Assembly (NCBI GenBank): GCA_002360945.1
Contig: DERO01000049.1
Location: 1-64,000, forward strand
From: Leclercia adecarboxylata
GTDB taxonomy: Bacteria > Pseudomonadota > Gammaproteobacteria > Enterobacterales > Enterobacteriaceae
Reading direction: 5' to 3'
Length of the DNA: 64,000 bases
Each line of letters starts with the position of its first letter. The stretch's first letter is position 1. Made by a program: the position numbers and the translations under genes. Under the pieces are notes generated by a model. It did not search any database and was not told where the DNA came from. It saw nothing but the letters and a program-made list of their open reading frames with translations. This document shows, piece after piece, positions 33,213 through 40,639 of the stretch.

Positions 33213-34457
33213 ATGCAGGAGTTCATTTCCCTGGTCGAAGAGACCGGCATTGAAATAAATCACACCACTTCTTTAGTCATCATTTTTGGCATTATTTTTC
33301 TTACCGCCCTGATTATTCATTTTATTCTGCACAAAGTGGTGCTGCGGGCGTTTGAGAAACGCGCCCGGGCCAGCAGCCATTTATGGCTGCAAATCATTAC
33401 CCAGAATAAGTTATTTCACCGTCTGGCCTTTACCCTGCAGGGGATAATCGTCAACGTTCAGGCGGTATTGTGGCTGCAAAGAGGCAGCGACGCAGCGGAA
33501 ATACTCGCCACCTGCGCGAAGCTGTGGGTGATGGTTTACGCCCTGCTGGCGTTCTTCTCGCTGCTGGACGTGATTTTCAATCTGTCGCAGAAAATGGCCA
33601 CCGCCTCGCAGCTGCCGCTGAAGGGGATCTTCCAGGGCATCAAGCTGGTGAGCGCCATTCTGGTCGGCATCCTGATTATCTCACTGCTGATCGGCCAGTC
33701 TCCCGCGATTCTGATTAGCGGCCTCGGCGCGATGGCCGCGGTATTAATGCTGGTGTTTAAAGATCCGATTTTAGGCCTGGTGGCGGGCATTCAGCTCTCG
33801 GCCAACGATATGCTCAAGCTCGGCGACTGGCTGGAGATGCCGAAATACGGCGCCAACGGCACGGTGACCGATATCGGCCTGACCACCGTTAAGGTGCGTA
33901 ACTTCGACAACACCATCACCACCATCCCCACCTGGGCGCTGGTCTCCGACGCCTTTATCAACTGGAGCGGCATGTCGGCCTCCGGCGGACGACGCATTAA
34001 GCGCAGCCTGAATATTGATACCACCAGCATCCATTTTCTCGCCGAGCAGGAGCAGCAGCAGCTGATTCAGGCGAAGCTGCTCAAGCCCTATATGGCCACG
34101 CGCCACGAGGAAATTACGCTGTGGAATCAGCAGAATGGCGAAGGCGAATCGGTGCTGAATATGCGCAGGATGACCAATATTGGCACCTTCCGCGCCTACC
34201 TGAATGAATATCTGCGCAACCATCCGCGTATTCGTCAGGATATGACCCTGATGGTGCGGCAATTAGCGCCGGACGCCAACGGTCTGCCAATTGAAATATA
34301 TGCGTTTACCAACACCGTGATCTGGGCGGAATATGAGGCAATTCAGGCCGATATTTTCGACCATATTTTCGCGGTGATTGATGAATTTGGTTTGCGCATT
34401 CACCAGACGCCGACCGGAAACGATATTCGCTCCCTGGCGGGCATACTGGCGAAATAA
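33213..34457 (+). CDS. ybdG: YbdG mechanosensitive channel (MscS family)
   Basis: This 414-residue protein corresponds to E. coli YbdG. Four to five N-terminal helices lead to the pore helix ([20 protein letters not shown]). The MscS beta domain follows ([20 protein letters not shown], then [20 protein letters not shown]), with the long YbdG-type C-terminal domain after it. It gates under membrane tension and protects against osmotic down-shock with mini-conductance. An aggaga site precedes the ATG. One base separates its stop from that of the convergent LacI-type regulator. In E. coli it lies directly next to nfsB. Here five genes intervene. Confidence 0.93.
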   Translation: MQEFISLVEETGIEINHTTSLVIIFGIIFLTALIIHFILHKVVLRAFEKRARASSHLWLQIITQNKLFHRLAFTLQGIIVNVQAVLWLQRGSDAAEILATCAKLWVMVYALLAFFSLLDVIFNLSQKMATASQLPLKGIFQGIKLVSAILVGILIISLLIGQSPAILISGLGAMAAVLMLVFKDPILGLVAGIQLSANDMLKLGDWLEMPKYGANGTVTDIGLTTVKVRNFDNTITTIPTWALVSDAFINWSGMSASGGRRIKRSLNIDTTSIHFLAEQEQQQLIQAKLLKPYMATRHEEITLWNQQNGEGESVLNMRRMTNIGTFRAYLNEYLRNHPRIRQDMTLMVRQLAPDANGLPIEIYAFTNTVIWAEYEAIQADIFDHIFAVIDEFGLRIHQTPTGNDIRSLAGILAK

Positions 34458-34458
34458 C

Positions 34459-35433
34459 TCAGGTGCTGGCGCGAGAAATATAGCGCCAGTTCATCATCAC
34501 CCGCTCGGTGGCAGCATCGGGGTTGTCGATTCTGTTCAGCAGCAGATCCACCGCCTTACGTCCGATATCCCGCGACGGCTGTTCGATAGTCGTCAGCGAA
34601 ACCATCTCGGACAGTTCGGTGCCGTCGAAGCCCACCACGGCGATATCCTGCGGCACGCGCAGCCCCGCCTTTTCGATGGCGCGTAACGCCCCCGCCGCCA
34701 GGGTATCGGAGACCGCAAACACCGCATCCGGGCGCGTCTCTGCCGCCAGCAACTTGCTCATCGCCGCCATGCCGGCCGCCGCGCTGAGATCGCTGGCATA
34801 CTCCACCGCCTGATACGCCAAATCGCGCAGATGCAGGACGCTTTTATACCCGCGCTCGCGCAGGCGGGCATATTTGTAGCTCAGATCGTGGTTGATAAGC
34901 GCAATCCGCTGGCGTCCGCCGTCGGCCAGGCGGCTGACCACATGCTGAGAGGCATCGACATCGTTGATCCCGACGCAGGAGACCGCCCCGGCATCGGCGT
35001 ATTCGGCGCACTGCACCCAGGGGGCATCGCCAATCAGCGCCGCCAGTTCGGTGAGGCGGGTAAAGGCATCCATGGTGATAATGCCATCGACCATTTTGCC
35101 GGTCAGCAGGCTCAGCCCCGAGCGGGAGCGTTCAATATCGGAGCCGGAGTTGCACAGCAGAATGCGGTAGCCGTTTTTCTCCGCCTGCTCCTCGATGCCC
35201 TTCACCACCTCGGCGCAGAACGGGTTGGCGATGTTGGAGACCATCACCAGGATCATATAGCTGCGCGAGGTGCGCAGCTGACGAGCGAGAAGATTGGGCT
35301 GGTAGTTCGCCTCTTTAATCGCCTGCAAGACGCGATCGCGGTTTTTGGCTTTGACGGTATCGCTGTTATTCAGCACGCGCGATACCGTCGCCACCGAGAC
35401 GCCCGCCAGTTGGGCGATTTTCTGAATTGACAT
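34459..35433 (-). CDS. LacI-family transcriptional regulator
   Basis: This 324-residue protein has a LacI-type N-terminus (QKIAQLAGVSVATVSRVLNN, residues about 4-23), hinge helix NYQPNLLARQLRTSRS, and a periplasmic-binding-protein-like effector domain ending GRKAVDLLLNRIDNP. LacI-family proteins bind palindromes with a central CG, and two such sites (gtaatcgattac) lie before the co-oriented MFS gene 3.5 kb upstream. It is therefore the likely repressor of the dehydrogenase/isomerase/permease operon and is encoded as its last, separately terminated gene. Confidence 0.9.
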   Translation of the reverse strand: MSIQKIAQLAGVSVATVSRVLNNSDTVKAKNRDRVLQAIKEANYQPNLLARQLRTSRSYMILVMVSNIANPFCAEVVKGIEEQAEKNGYRILLCNSGSDIERSRSGLSLLTGKMVDGIITMDAFTRLTELAALIGDAPWVQCAEYADAGAVSCVGINDVDASQHVVSRLADGGRQRIALINHDLSYKYARLRERGYKSVLHLRDLAYQAVEYASDLSAAAGMAAMSKLLAAETRPDAVFAVSDTLAAGALRAIEKAGLRVPQDIAVVGFDGTELSEMVSLTTIEQPSRDIGRKAVDLLLNRIDNPDAATERVMMNWRYISRAST

Positions 35434-35484
35434 AGCGACGAGTGATCCTGCAGTTAGCGTTAGCAGCAGGCTATCATAAATTCG

Positions 35485-35504
35485 TTGCCCGGCGTACCGG
35501 GCAA
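35485..35504 (-). terminator. Hairpin after the Gfo/Idh/MocA gene
   Basis: The stem ttgcccgg/ccgggcaa lies directly after the dehydrogenase stop codon on the minus strand and is followed by cgaattt. It probably ends or attenuates the three-gene operon before the regulator gene. Confidence 0.5.
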
Positions 35505-35508
35505 GCGG

Positions 35509-36651
35509 TTACTGCGCGACGCTGACCCAGCGCTGCTGCTGATGGCTTTTCACTATGGCATCAATGATATACATCACGTTCGCCCCGTCGTGGAAGGTGG
35601 CAAACAGCGGCTTCGCCGGCATCTCGCCCGCCTGCACCGCGCGATAAAACTGCGCCATCATATTTTTAAAGGCATCCGGCCAACCCTCGATGTGGCCGCC
35701 CGGGAAGTGGGCGCTGTCGGCCACGTCGCGGTTCATCAGGCCCGGATCGTCCGTCAGAATCTGATTGGCCTGCGCACGATGGCCCACCCACAGCTGCTGG
35801 GGCACCTCCTGATCCCAGGCCACCGAGCCCTCGCTGCCGTTGACCTCAAGGCTGAGGCGGTTTTTGCGCCCGGCGCTCACCTGCGAGACGGTAAAGCTGC
35901 CTTTGCTGCCGTCGTCGAAGCGGAACAGCACCGAACCGAAATCCTCGGTGGTGACGGGTTTATCTTCATACACCGCGTCGCCCGCCTGGCTGAAGGTCTG
36001 GTTCCCGGCCACGTTGGCCTTACGGGTCGGCCAGACGATGGACAGATCGGCCATCACCTCGGTGATGCGCCGCCCGGTCAGGAACTGGATGGTGTCGCAC
36101 CAGTGGGAACCAATGTCCGCCACCGCCCGCGATGCCCCGCCGAGCGTCGCGTCGACCCGCCAGTTGTAGTCGGTTTCCAGCAGCATCCAGTCCTGCAGAT
36201 AGCTGCCGTGGGCGGCAAACAGCCGTCCGAGCGAGCCTGCTTCCACCATGCTCGCCGCCTGGCGCACCATCGCAAACTGGCGATAGACAAAGCTCACGCC
36301 GTGCACCACCCCCGCCAGCTCCGCCAGGGCCACCAACTCCCGCGCCTCGTCCGGGGTCATGCACAGCGGTTTTTCAGAGAAGACATGCTTTCCGGCGCGC
36401 AGGATCTGACGGTTGATCTCCGCATGCAGATGGTTGGGCGTGCAGTTGTGCACCACGTGCAGATCCGGGTGCGCCAGCAGTTCGTCCACGCTGCCGTAAG
36501 CGTGGGGAATGTTCAGCGCCCGGGCTTTCTCCTGCGCCTGTGCCAGCGAGCCGTCGCACAGGGCGACGACCTGCACAAAGCCGAGACGGCGCAGGGCTTC
36601 GATGTGCGCCGGCCCGATAAAGCCGCTGCCGATAATGCCGACGTTAATCAT
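35509..36651 (-). CDS. Gfo/Idh/MocA-family sugar dehydrogenase
   Basis: This 380-residue oxidoreductase has an N-terminal Rossmann fold (INVGIIGSGFIGPAHIEAL) and the EKP motif in VFSEKPLCMTPDEARELV. The C-terminal alpha/beta substrate domain includes GDAVYEDKPVTTEDFGSVLF and a conserved DIGSHWCDTIQFLTGR. The family uses NAD(P) to oxidise a hydroxyl of a sugar or inositol. The start at 36651 (MINVGIIG) has GGGAG upstream and overlaps the preceding gene by 8 bp. Together with the isomerase/epimerase it fits a 3-keto-sugar or inositol-like pathway. The substrate is unknown. Confidence 0.9.
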   Translation of the reverse strand: MINVGIIGSGFIGPAHIEALRRLGFVQVVALCDGSLAQAQEKARALNIPHAYGSVDELLAHPDLHVVHNCTPNHLHAEINRQILRAGKHVFSEKPLCMTPDEARELVALAELAGVVHGVSFVYRQFAMVRQAASMVEAGSLGRLFAAHGSYLQDWMLLETDYNWRVDATLGGASRAVADIGSHWCDTIQFLTGRRITEVMADLSIVWPTRKANVAGNQTFSQAGDAVYEDKPVTTEDFGSVLFRFDDGSKGSFTVSQVSAGRKNRLSLEVNGSEGSVAWDQEVPQQLWVGHRAQANQILTDDPGLMNRDVADSAHFPGGHIEGWPDAFKNMMAQFYRAVQAGEMPAKPLFATFHDGANVMYIIDAIVKSHQQQRWVSVAQ

Positions 36652-37669
36652 GAAGTTCTCCCGCGGCGAAATCGTCAAACGCCCGATCGGAAACCGGAAT
36701 AATGTGGCGGGAGATAAACTCGCGCCCTTCCCGCGCCCCGGTGTCGCCGTCCTTCAGGCAGCACTCCCACTCCAGCACCGCCCAACCGTCGTAGTCGTAC
36801 TGGGTCAGCTTGCTGAAAATACCCTTAAAGTCGATCTGCCCGTCGCCCGGCGAGCGGAAGCGCCCGGCGCGGTTAATCCAGCTCTGGTACCCGCCGTACA
36901 CCCCGCTGCGCCCGTTGGGTCGGTACTCGGCATCCTTGACGTGGAACGCCTTGATACGGGTGTGGTAGTGGTCGATAAAGGCCAGATAATCCATCTGCTG
37001 CAGCAGCAGGTGGCTCGGATCGTAGAGAATGTTGCAGCGCGGGTGGTTATCCACCAGCGCCAGAAAACGCTCGAAGGTGACGCCGTCGTGCAGATCTTCA
37101 CCCGGATGGATCTCATAGCAGAGGTTCACCCCCTGCTCGTCGAAGGCATCCAGAATCGGCCGCCAGCGGCGGGCCAGTTCGCTGAATGCCTCCTGGAAAC
37201 GCGCCTCGTTATGCGGCGGCCAGGGGTACATAAACGGCCAGGCCAGCGATCCCGAGAAGGTGGCGTGGGCCGTTAAGCCGAGCCGGGCCGAGGCTACCGC
37301 CGCCTTTTTGACGATATCAATAGCCCACGCCTGACGGGCGGCCGCGTTGCCGCGCACCGCCTGCGGAGCGAAGTTATCAAACGCCTCGTCGTACGCTGGG
37401 TTAACGGCAATCAGTTGCCCTTCCAGATGGGTGGAGAGCTCGCTGACCACCAGCCCGTGGTTCGCCAGTTTGCCGTTAATTTCGTCGCAGTAGGTCTGGC
37501 TCTCTGCCGCCAGCTCCACGTCAAAAATCGCCTTATGATTGCAGGGAATTTGCAGCGCTTTGTAGCCCTTTTCCGCTGCCCAGCCTGCCAGCCCGTCGAG
37601 GGTGTTAAACGGCGGTTGCCCGCCGATAAACTGCGACAGAAAAATTCCCGGGCCTTTAATCGTCCTCAT
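36644..37669 (-). CDS. Sugar phosphate isomerase/epimerase-like TIM-barrel protein
   Basis: This 341-residue protein has the xylose-isomerase-like TIM barrel (AP_endonuc_2 family). Metal-binding positions are suggested by CYEIHPGEDLHDG, LYDPSHLLLQQMD, IKAFHVKDAEY and WAVLEWECC. Such proteins isomerise, epimerise or cleave keto sugars, often paired with Gfo/Idh/MocA dehydrogenases. It has an excellent ribosome site (CAGGAGGTGGT) and is coupled to the dehydrogenase gene by overlap. It follows the permease gene by 15 bp. Confidence 0.87.
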   Translation of the reverse strand: MRTIKGPGIFLSQFIGGQPPFNTLDGLAGWAAEKGYKALQIPCNHKAIFDVELAAESQTYCDEINGKLANHGLVVSELSTHLEGQLIAVNPAYDEAFDNFAPQAVRGNAAARQAWAIDIVKKAAVASARLGLTAHATFSGSLAWPFMYPWPPHNEARFQEAFSELARRWRPILDAFDEQGVNLCYEIHPGEDLHDGVTFERFLALVDNHPRCNILYDPSHLLLQQMDYLAFIDHYHTRIKAFHVKDAEYRPNGRSGVYGGYQSWINRAGRFRSPGDGQIDFKGIFSKLTQYDYDGWAVLEWECCLKDGDTGAREGREFISRHIIPVSDRAFDDFAAGELHD

Positions 37670-37684
37670 ACCACCTCCTGAACA

Positions 37685-38923
37685 TTACGCCTTGTCATCG
37701 TCATATTTGAACGTAACAAGGAAAATCAGCGCGATGACCGCAGCCGCCACCGCCGGGATCCACCAGAAGGTGACCCAGGCCTGTGGCACGGTCTGCCCCG
37801 CCACCAGGCGGTTGTACAGCGCGCCGGAAATCTGTGAGCCGAGCAGCATGCCGATACCGTAAGTGAACATCACGATCATGCTCTGCGCCTGGCCTTTTAC
37901 CTTGTCGCCTGCCACGCGGTCGGTGTAGATAAAGCCCACCACAAAGAAGAAGTCATAGCAGACGCCGTGCAGCAGGATGCCGAGGTACAGCAGGAAACGC
38001 CCCTCTTCGCTCACGCCGAGGGCAAACATGGCGTAACGGACGAACCACGCCAGCATGCCGATCAGCAGCATGTACTTCACGCCCAGGCGGCGGAACAGCA
38101 GCGGGATCACCAGCATGAAGAAGATTTCGGACATCTGGCCGAAGGACATGGCGGTGCTGACGTCGGCAATACCCGCATCCGCCAGATAGGAGGCGGTATA
38201 GGCATAGTAGGTGCCCAGCGGGACCGAAATCAGCATCGCGCACAGGCAGAAGATAAAGAAGTGACGGGTTTTCAGCAGCGCGAAGGCGTCGGCGCAGAAG
38301 AGATCGCGCATCTTCACCGGCATCCCTTTGGCCGGGGCCGGCGTGTGCGGCAGGGTCAGGCTATACAGCGCCAGCAGGACGGAGCTGGCCGCTGCCACCT
38401 GGAAGATGGTGACGCTTGCGGCCACACCGGTGACGCCGATAAAGATCCCGGCCACAATCCAACCGATGGTGCCAAACACGCGGACCACCGGGAAGGTCTT
38501 GTCGACGTTCGCCAGGCTGTGAAAGGCGATGTTGTTGGTCAGCGCCAGAGTCGGCATGTAGCAGAGCGTGTAGCCAAACAGCAGGCCAATCAGCAGCGCA
38601 CCGTTTTCCGCGATTAAGGCGCCCGGCACGAACCACAGGATCGCCGCTCCGGCCAGGTGCATTACCGCCATCACCTTTTGCGAGGCGAAGAAGCGGTCCA
38701 CCAGCATCCCGAGGACGAACGGCGACAGAATCGAGGCAATCGGCCCGGCGGAGAACGCATCGCCGATCAGCAATGACATGTTGTGCTGGGTCATCACCAG
38801 ACCGAGGGTCACCGACCAGCTACCCCAGATAAAAAATTGCAGGAACATCATCAGCGACAGGCGCGGCACCAGCATTCGGTGCTGCCCTATCACCTTTCCA
38901 CTACTTTCAGTTGTTGACACCAT
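37685..38923 (-). CDS. MFS permease of the nucleoside:H+ symporter (NupG-like) family
   Basis: This 412-residue permease has 12 predicted helices. The early FLQFFIWGSWSVTLGLVM is typical of NupG/XapB-type proteins, as is the region FGTIGWIVAGIFIG. Such carriers in sugar operons import glycosides or nucleosides with protons. It is the first gene of the LacI-controlled operon and lies just behind two identical operators. The ATG at 38923 is preferred to the GTG at 38935 because GGTGGGG lies at the right distance. The ligand is unknown. A disaccharide, glucoside or inositol is as likely as a nucleoside. Confidence 0.87.
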   Translation of the reverse strand: MVSTTESSGKVIGQHRMLVPRLSLMMFLQFFIWGSWSVTLGLVMTQHNMSLLIGDAFSAGPIASILSPFVLGMLVDRFFASQKVMAVMHLAGAAILWFVPGALIAENGALLIGLLFGYTLCYMPTLALTNNIAFHSLANVDKTFPVVRVFGTIGWIVAGIFIGVTGVAASVTIFQVAAASSVLLALYSLTLPHTPAPAKGMPVKMRDLFCADAFALLKTRHFFIFCLCAMLISVPLGTYYAYTASYLADAGIADVSTAMSFGQMSEIFFMLVIPLLFRRLGVKYMLLIGMLAWFVRYAMFALGVSEEGRFLLYLGILLHGVCYDFFFVVGFIYTDRVAGDKVKGQAQSMIVMFTYGIGMLLGSQISGALYNRLVAGQTVPQAWVTFWWIPAVAAAVIALIFLVTFKYDDDKA

Positions 38924-38944
38924 GATCAGCCCCACCCTTAAAAA

Positions 38945-38988
38945 GTAATCGATTACAAAACCGTATCACATGAAAAGTAATCGATTAC
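38945..38988 (-). promoter_or_regulatory. Two identical LacI-type operators (gtaatcgattac)
   Basis: The perfect 12-bp palindrome gtaatcgattac occurs at 38945-38956 and 38977-38988, with centres 32 bp apart (about three helical turns). Both copies are embedded in tgtaatcgattact-like context just before the permease gene. A central CG with AT-rich arms is the standard form of LacI/PurR-family sites. The downstream regulator at 34459-35433 is the natural binder. Confidence 0.8.
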
Positions 38989-39062
38989 AAAATAAAGATC
39001 CTGCGGATCGATTAAGAAGTGGGAGGGGGGTCACGATAAAGATGAGGATGGGTGCTGGGTGT

Positions 39063-39112
39063 TGTGCGGCCTGATGCCCTCACCCCGGCCCTCTCCCACA
39101 GGGAGAGGGAGC
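39063..39112. repeat. Dispersed palindromic repeat (gggagaggg type)
   Basis: The unit reads tgcggcctgatgccctcacc followed by ccggccctctcccacaggga and gaggga. It lies between the LacI-controlled promoter and the pheP terminator and matches the copies at 221, 13330 and 20225. Confidence 0.65.
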
Positions 39113-39118
39113 AAACAT

Positions 39119-39141
39119 TAAAAAAGGCAACTTACGTTGCC
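39119..39141 (-). terminator. Rho-independent terminator of pheP
   Basis: On the minus strand a ggcaac/gttgcc stem with loop gtaa (39126-39141) is followed by TTTTTT, directly after the pheP stop codon. Confidence 0.8.
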
Positions 39142-39150
39142 TTTTTGCTT

Positions 39151-40536
39151 TTACTTACGTGATAACTTAAACGCCACAAACAGGAACACGACCCACACCG
39201 GGAGCAGGATTGCCGAGGTGCGCATGCTGTCCATGGTACACATCAGCACCAGGATCATCGCCAGGAAGGCGATACAGATATAGTTCCCCGCCGGGTAGAG
39301 CAGCGCCTTGAACTGGGTCTCGCGCCCTTTGCGACGCATCGCCGCGCGGAAACGCAGGTGCGCCAGGCAGATCATGATCCAGTTCAGCAGCAGGGTCGCG
39401 ACCACCAGCGCCATCAGCAGGCCAAAGGCTTCGTGTGGCAGTAGATAGTTGACCAGCACCACCAGCGAGGTGATGGCCCCGGAGAGCAGCAGCGAGTTGA
39501 CCGGTACGCCGCGACGACTGACGCGGGTCAGGAACTTCGGCGCATTGCCCTGCACGGAGAGGCCAAAAAGCATCCGGCTGTTGGAGTAGACGCCGCTGTT
39601 ATAGACCGACAGTGAAGCCACCAGAATCACAAAGTTCAGCGCAGATGCCACCACGTTGCTGTTCAGATCGTGGAAAATCATCACAAACGGGCTGCTGTCG
39701 GACTTTACTTCGACCCACGGGTAGAGCGCCAGCAGTACCACCAGCGAACCGATATAGAACAGCAGAATACGGTACACCACCTGATTGACCGCTTTCGGAA
39801 TGCTTTTATGCGGATCCTGTGCTTCCGCGGCGGTAATGCCGATCAGCTCCAGCCCGCCAAAGGAGAACATGATCACCGCCAGGGACAGCACCAGCCCTTT
39901 CCAGCCGGTGGCGAGGAAGCCGCCGTGCTGCCAGAGGTTGTCGATGGTCGCCCGCTCGCCGCCGTGGCCGGAGAATAGCAGCCACAGGCCAAAGCCGATC
40001 ATACCGATGATCGCCAGCACCTTGATTAAGGCGAACCAGAACTCGGTTTCCCCGTACAGGCGCACGTTCACCAGGTTAACGGCGTTAATGATGATGAAGA
40101 ACACCGCCGCCCAGATCCAGGTCGGTACGTCCGGCAGCCAGTACTGCATATAGATGCCCGCGGCTGTCAGTTCCGCCATGCCTACCAGCACGAACATCAC
40201 CCAGTAGTTCCAGCCAGAGAGGAAACCGGCAAACGGGCCCCAGTATTTGTAGGCAAAATGGGCGAAGGAGCCGGATACCGGCTCTTCCACCACCATCTCG
40301 CCGAGCTGGCGCATGATCAGAAAGGCGATAATGCCGGCGATGGCATAACCCAACAGCACTGCGGGGCCGGCCATCTGAATGGCGGGACCTATGCCGAGGA
40401 ACAGCCCGGTGCCGATAGCGCCACCGAGGGCGATAAGTTGAATATGTCGGTTCTGTAAACCACGATGCAGCGTCGGTGTCTGTTCCGACGAGGCTTCAGC
40501 AACACCATTGCCTGAAGCGGATGACGCGTTTTTCAC
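39151..40536 (-). CDS. pheP: PheP, phenylalanine-specific permease
   Basis: This 461-residue amino-acid permease of the APC family matches E. coli PheP nearly residue for residue: LHRGLQNRHIQLIALGGAIG, then GPAIQMAGPAVLLGYAIAG, and EEPVSGSFAHFAYKYWGPFA. Twelve helices are expected. It imports phenylalanine with protons at the inner membrane. The start is a GTG at 40536 behind CAGGGGTCA. In E. coli it lies directly beside and divergent from ybdG. Here the LacI-controlled operon has come between them. Confidence 0.95.
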   Translation of the reverse strand: MKNASSASGNGVAEASSEQTPTLHRGLQNRHIQLIALGGAIGTGLFLGIGPAIQMAGPAVLLGYAIAGIIAFLIMRQLGEMVVEEPVSGSFAHFAYKYWGPFAGFLSGWNYWVMFVLVGMAELTAAGIYMQYWLPDVPTWIWAAVFFIIINAVNLVNVRLYGETEFWFALIKVLAIIGMIGFGLWLLFSGHGGERATIDNLWQHGGFLATGWKGLVLSLAVIMFSFGGLELIGITAAEAQDPHKSIPKAVNQVVYRILLFYIGSLVVLLALYPWVEVKSDSSPFVMIFHDLNSNVVASALNFVILVASLSVYNSGVYSNSRMLFGLSVQGNAPKFLTRVSRRGVPVNSLLLSGAITSLVVLVNYLLPHEAFGLLMALVVATLLLNWIMICLAHLRFRAAMRRKGRETQFKALLYPAGNYICIAFLAMILVLMCTMDSMRTSAILLPVWVVFLFVAFKLSRK

Positions 40537-40605
40537 GTCTGACCCCTGTCTCTTTTTATGGAAGGGGCACCTTTTAACACTTCAGGCAGACGGGAGCAAG
40601 TTAAA

Positions 40606-40631
40606 CGCCGGGCAACGGTTGCTACCCGGCG
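40606..40631 (-). terminator. Terminator hairpin after the PhoX-type gene
   Basis: On the minus strand the stem cgccggg/cccggcg (40606-40631) follows the stop codon by a few bases and runs into TTTAAC. It is also similar in arms to REP palindromes. Confidence 0.6.
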
Positions 40632-40639
40632 GGAGGCGA

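Noticed and set aside
35485..36702. Plus-strand 405-codon frame opposite the Gfo/Idh/MocA gene
   Set aside because: Antisense to a gene with clear cofactor motifs; the translation is His/Arg/Val-rich without a recognisable fold.
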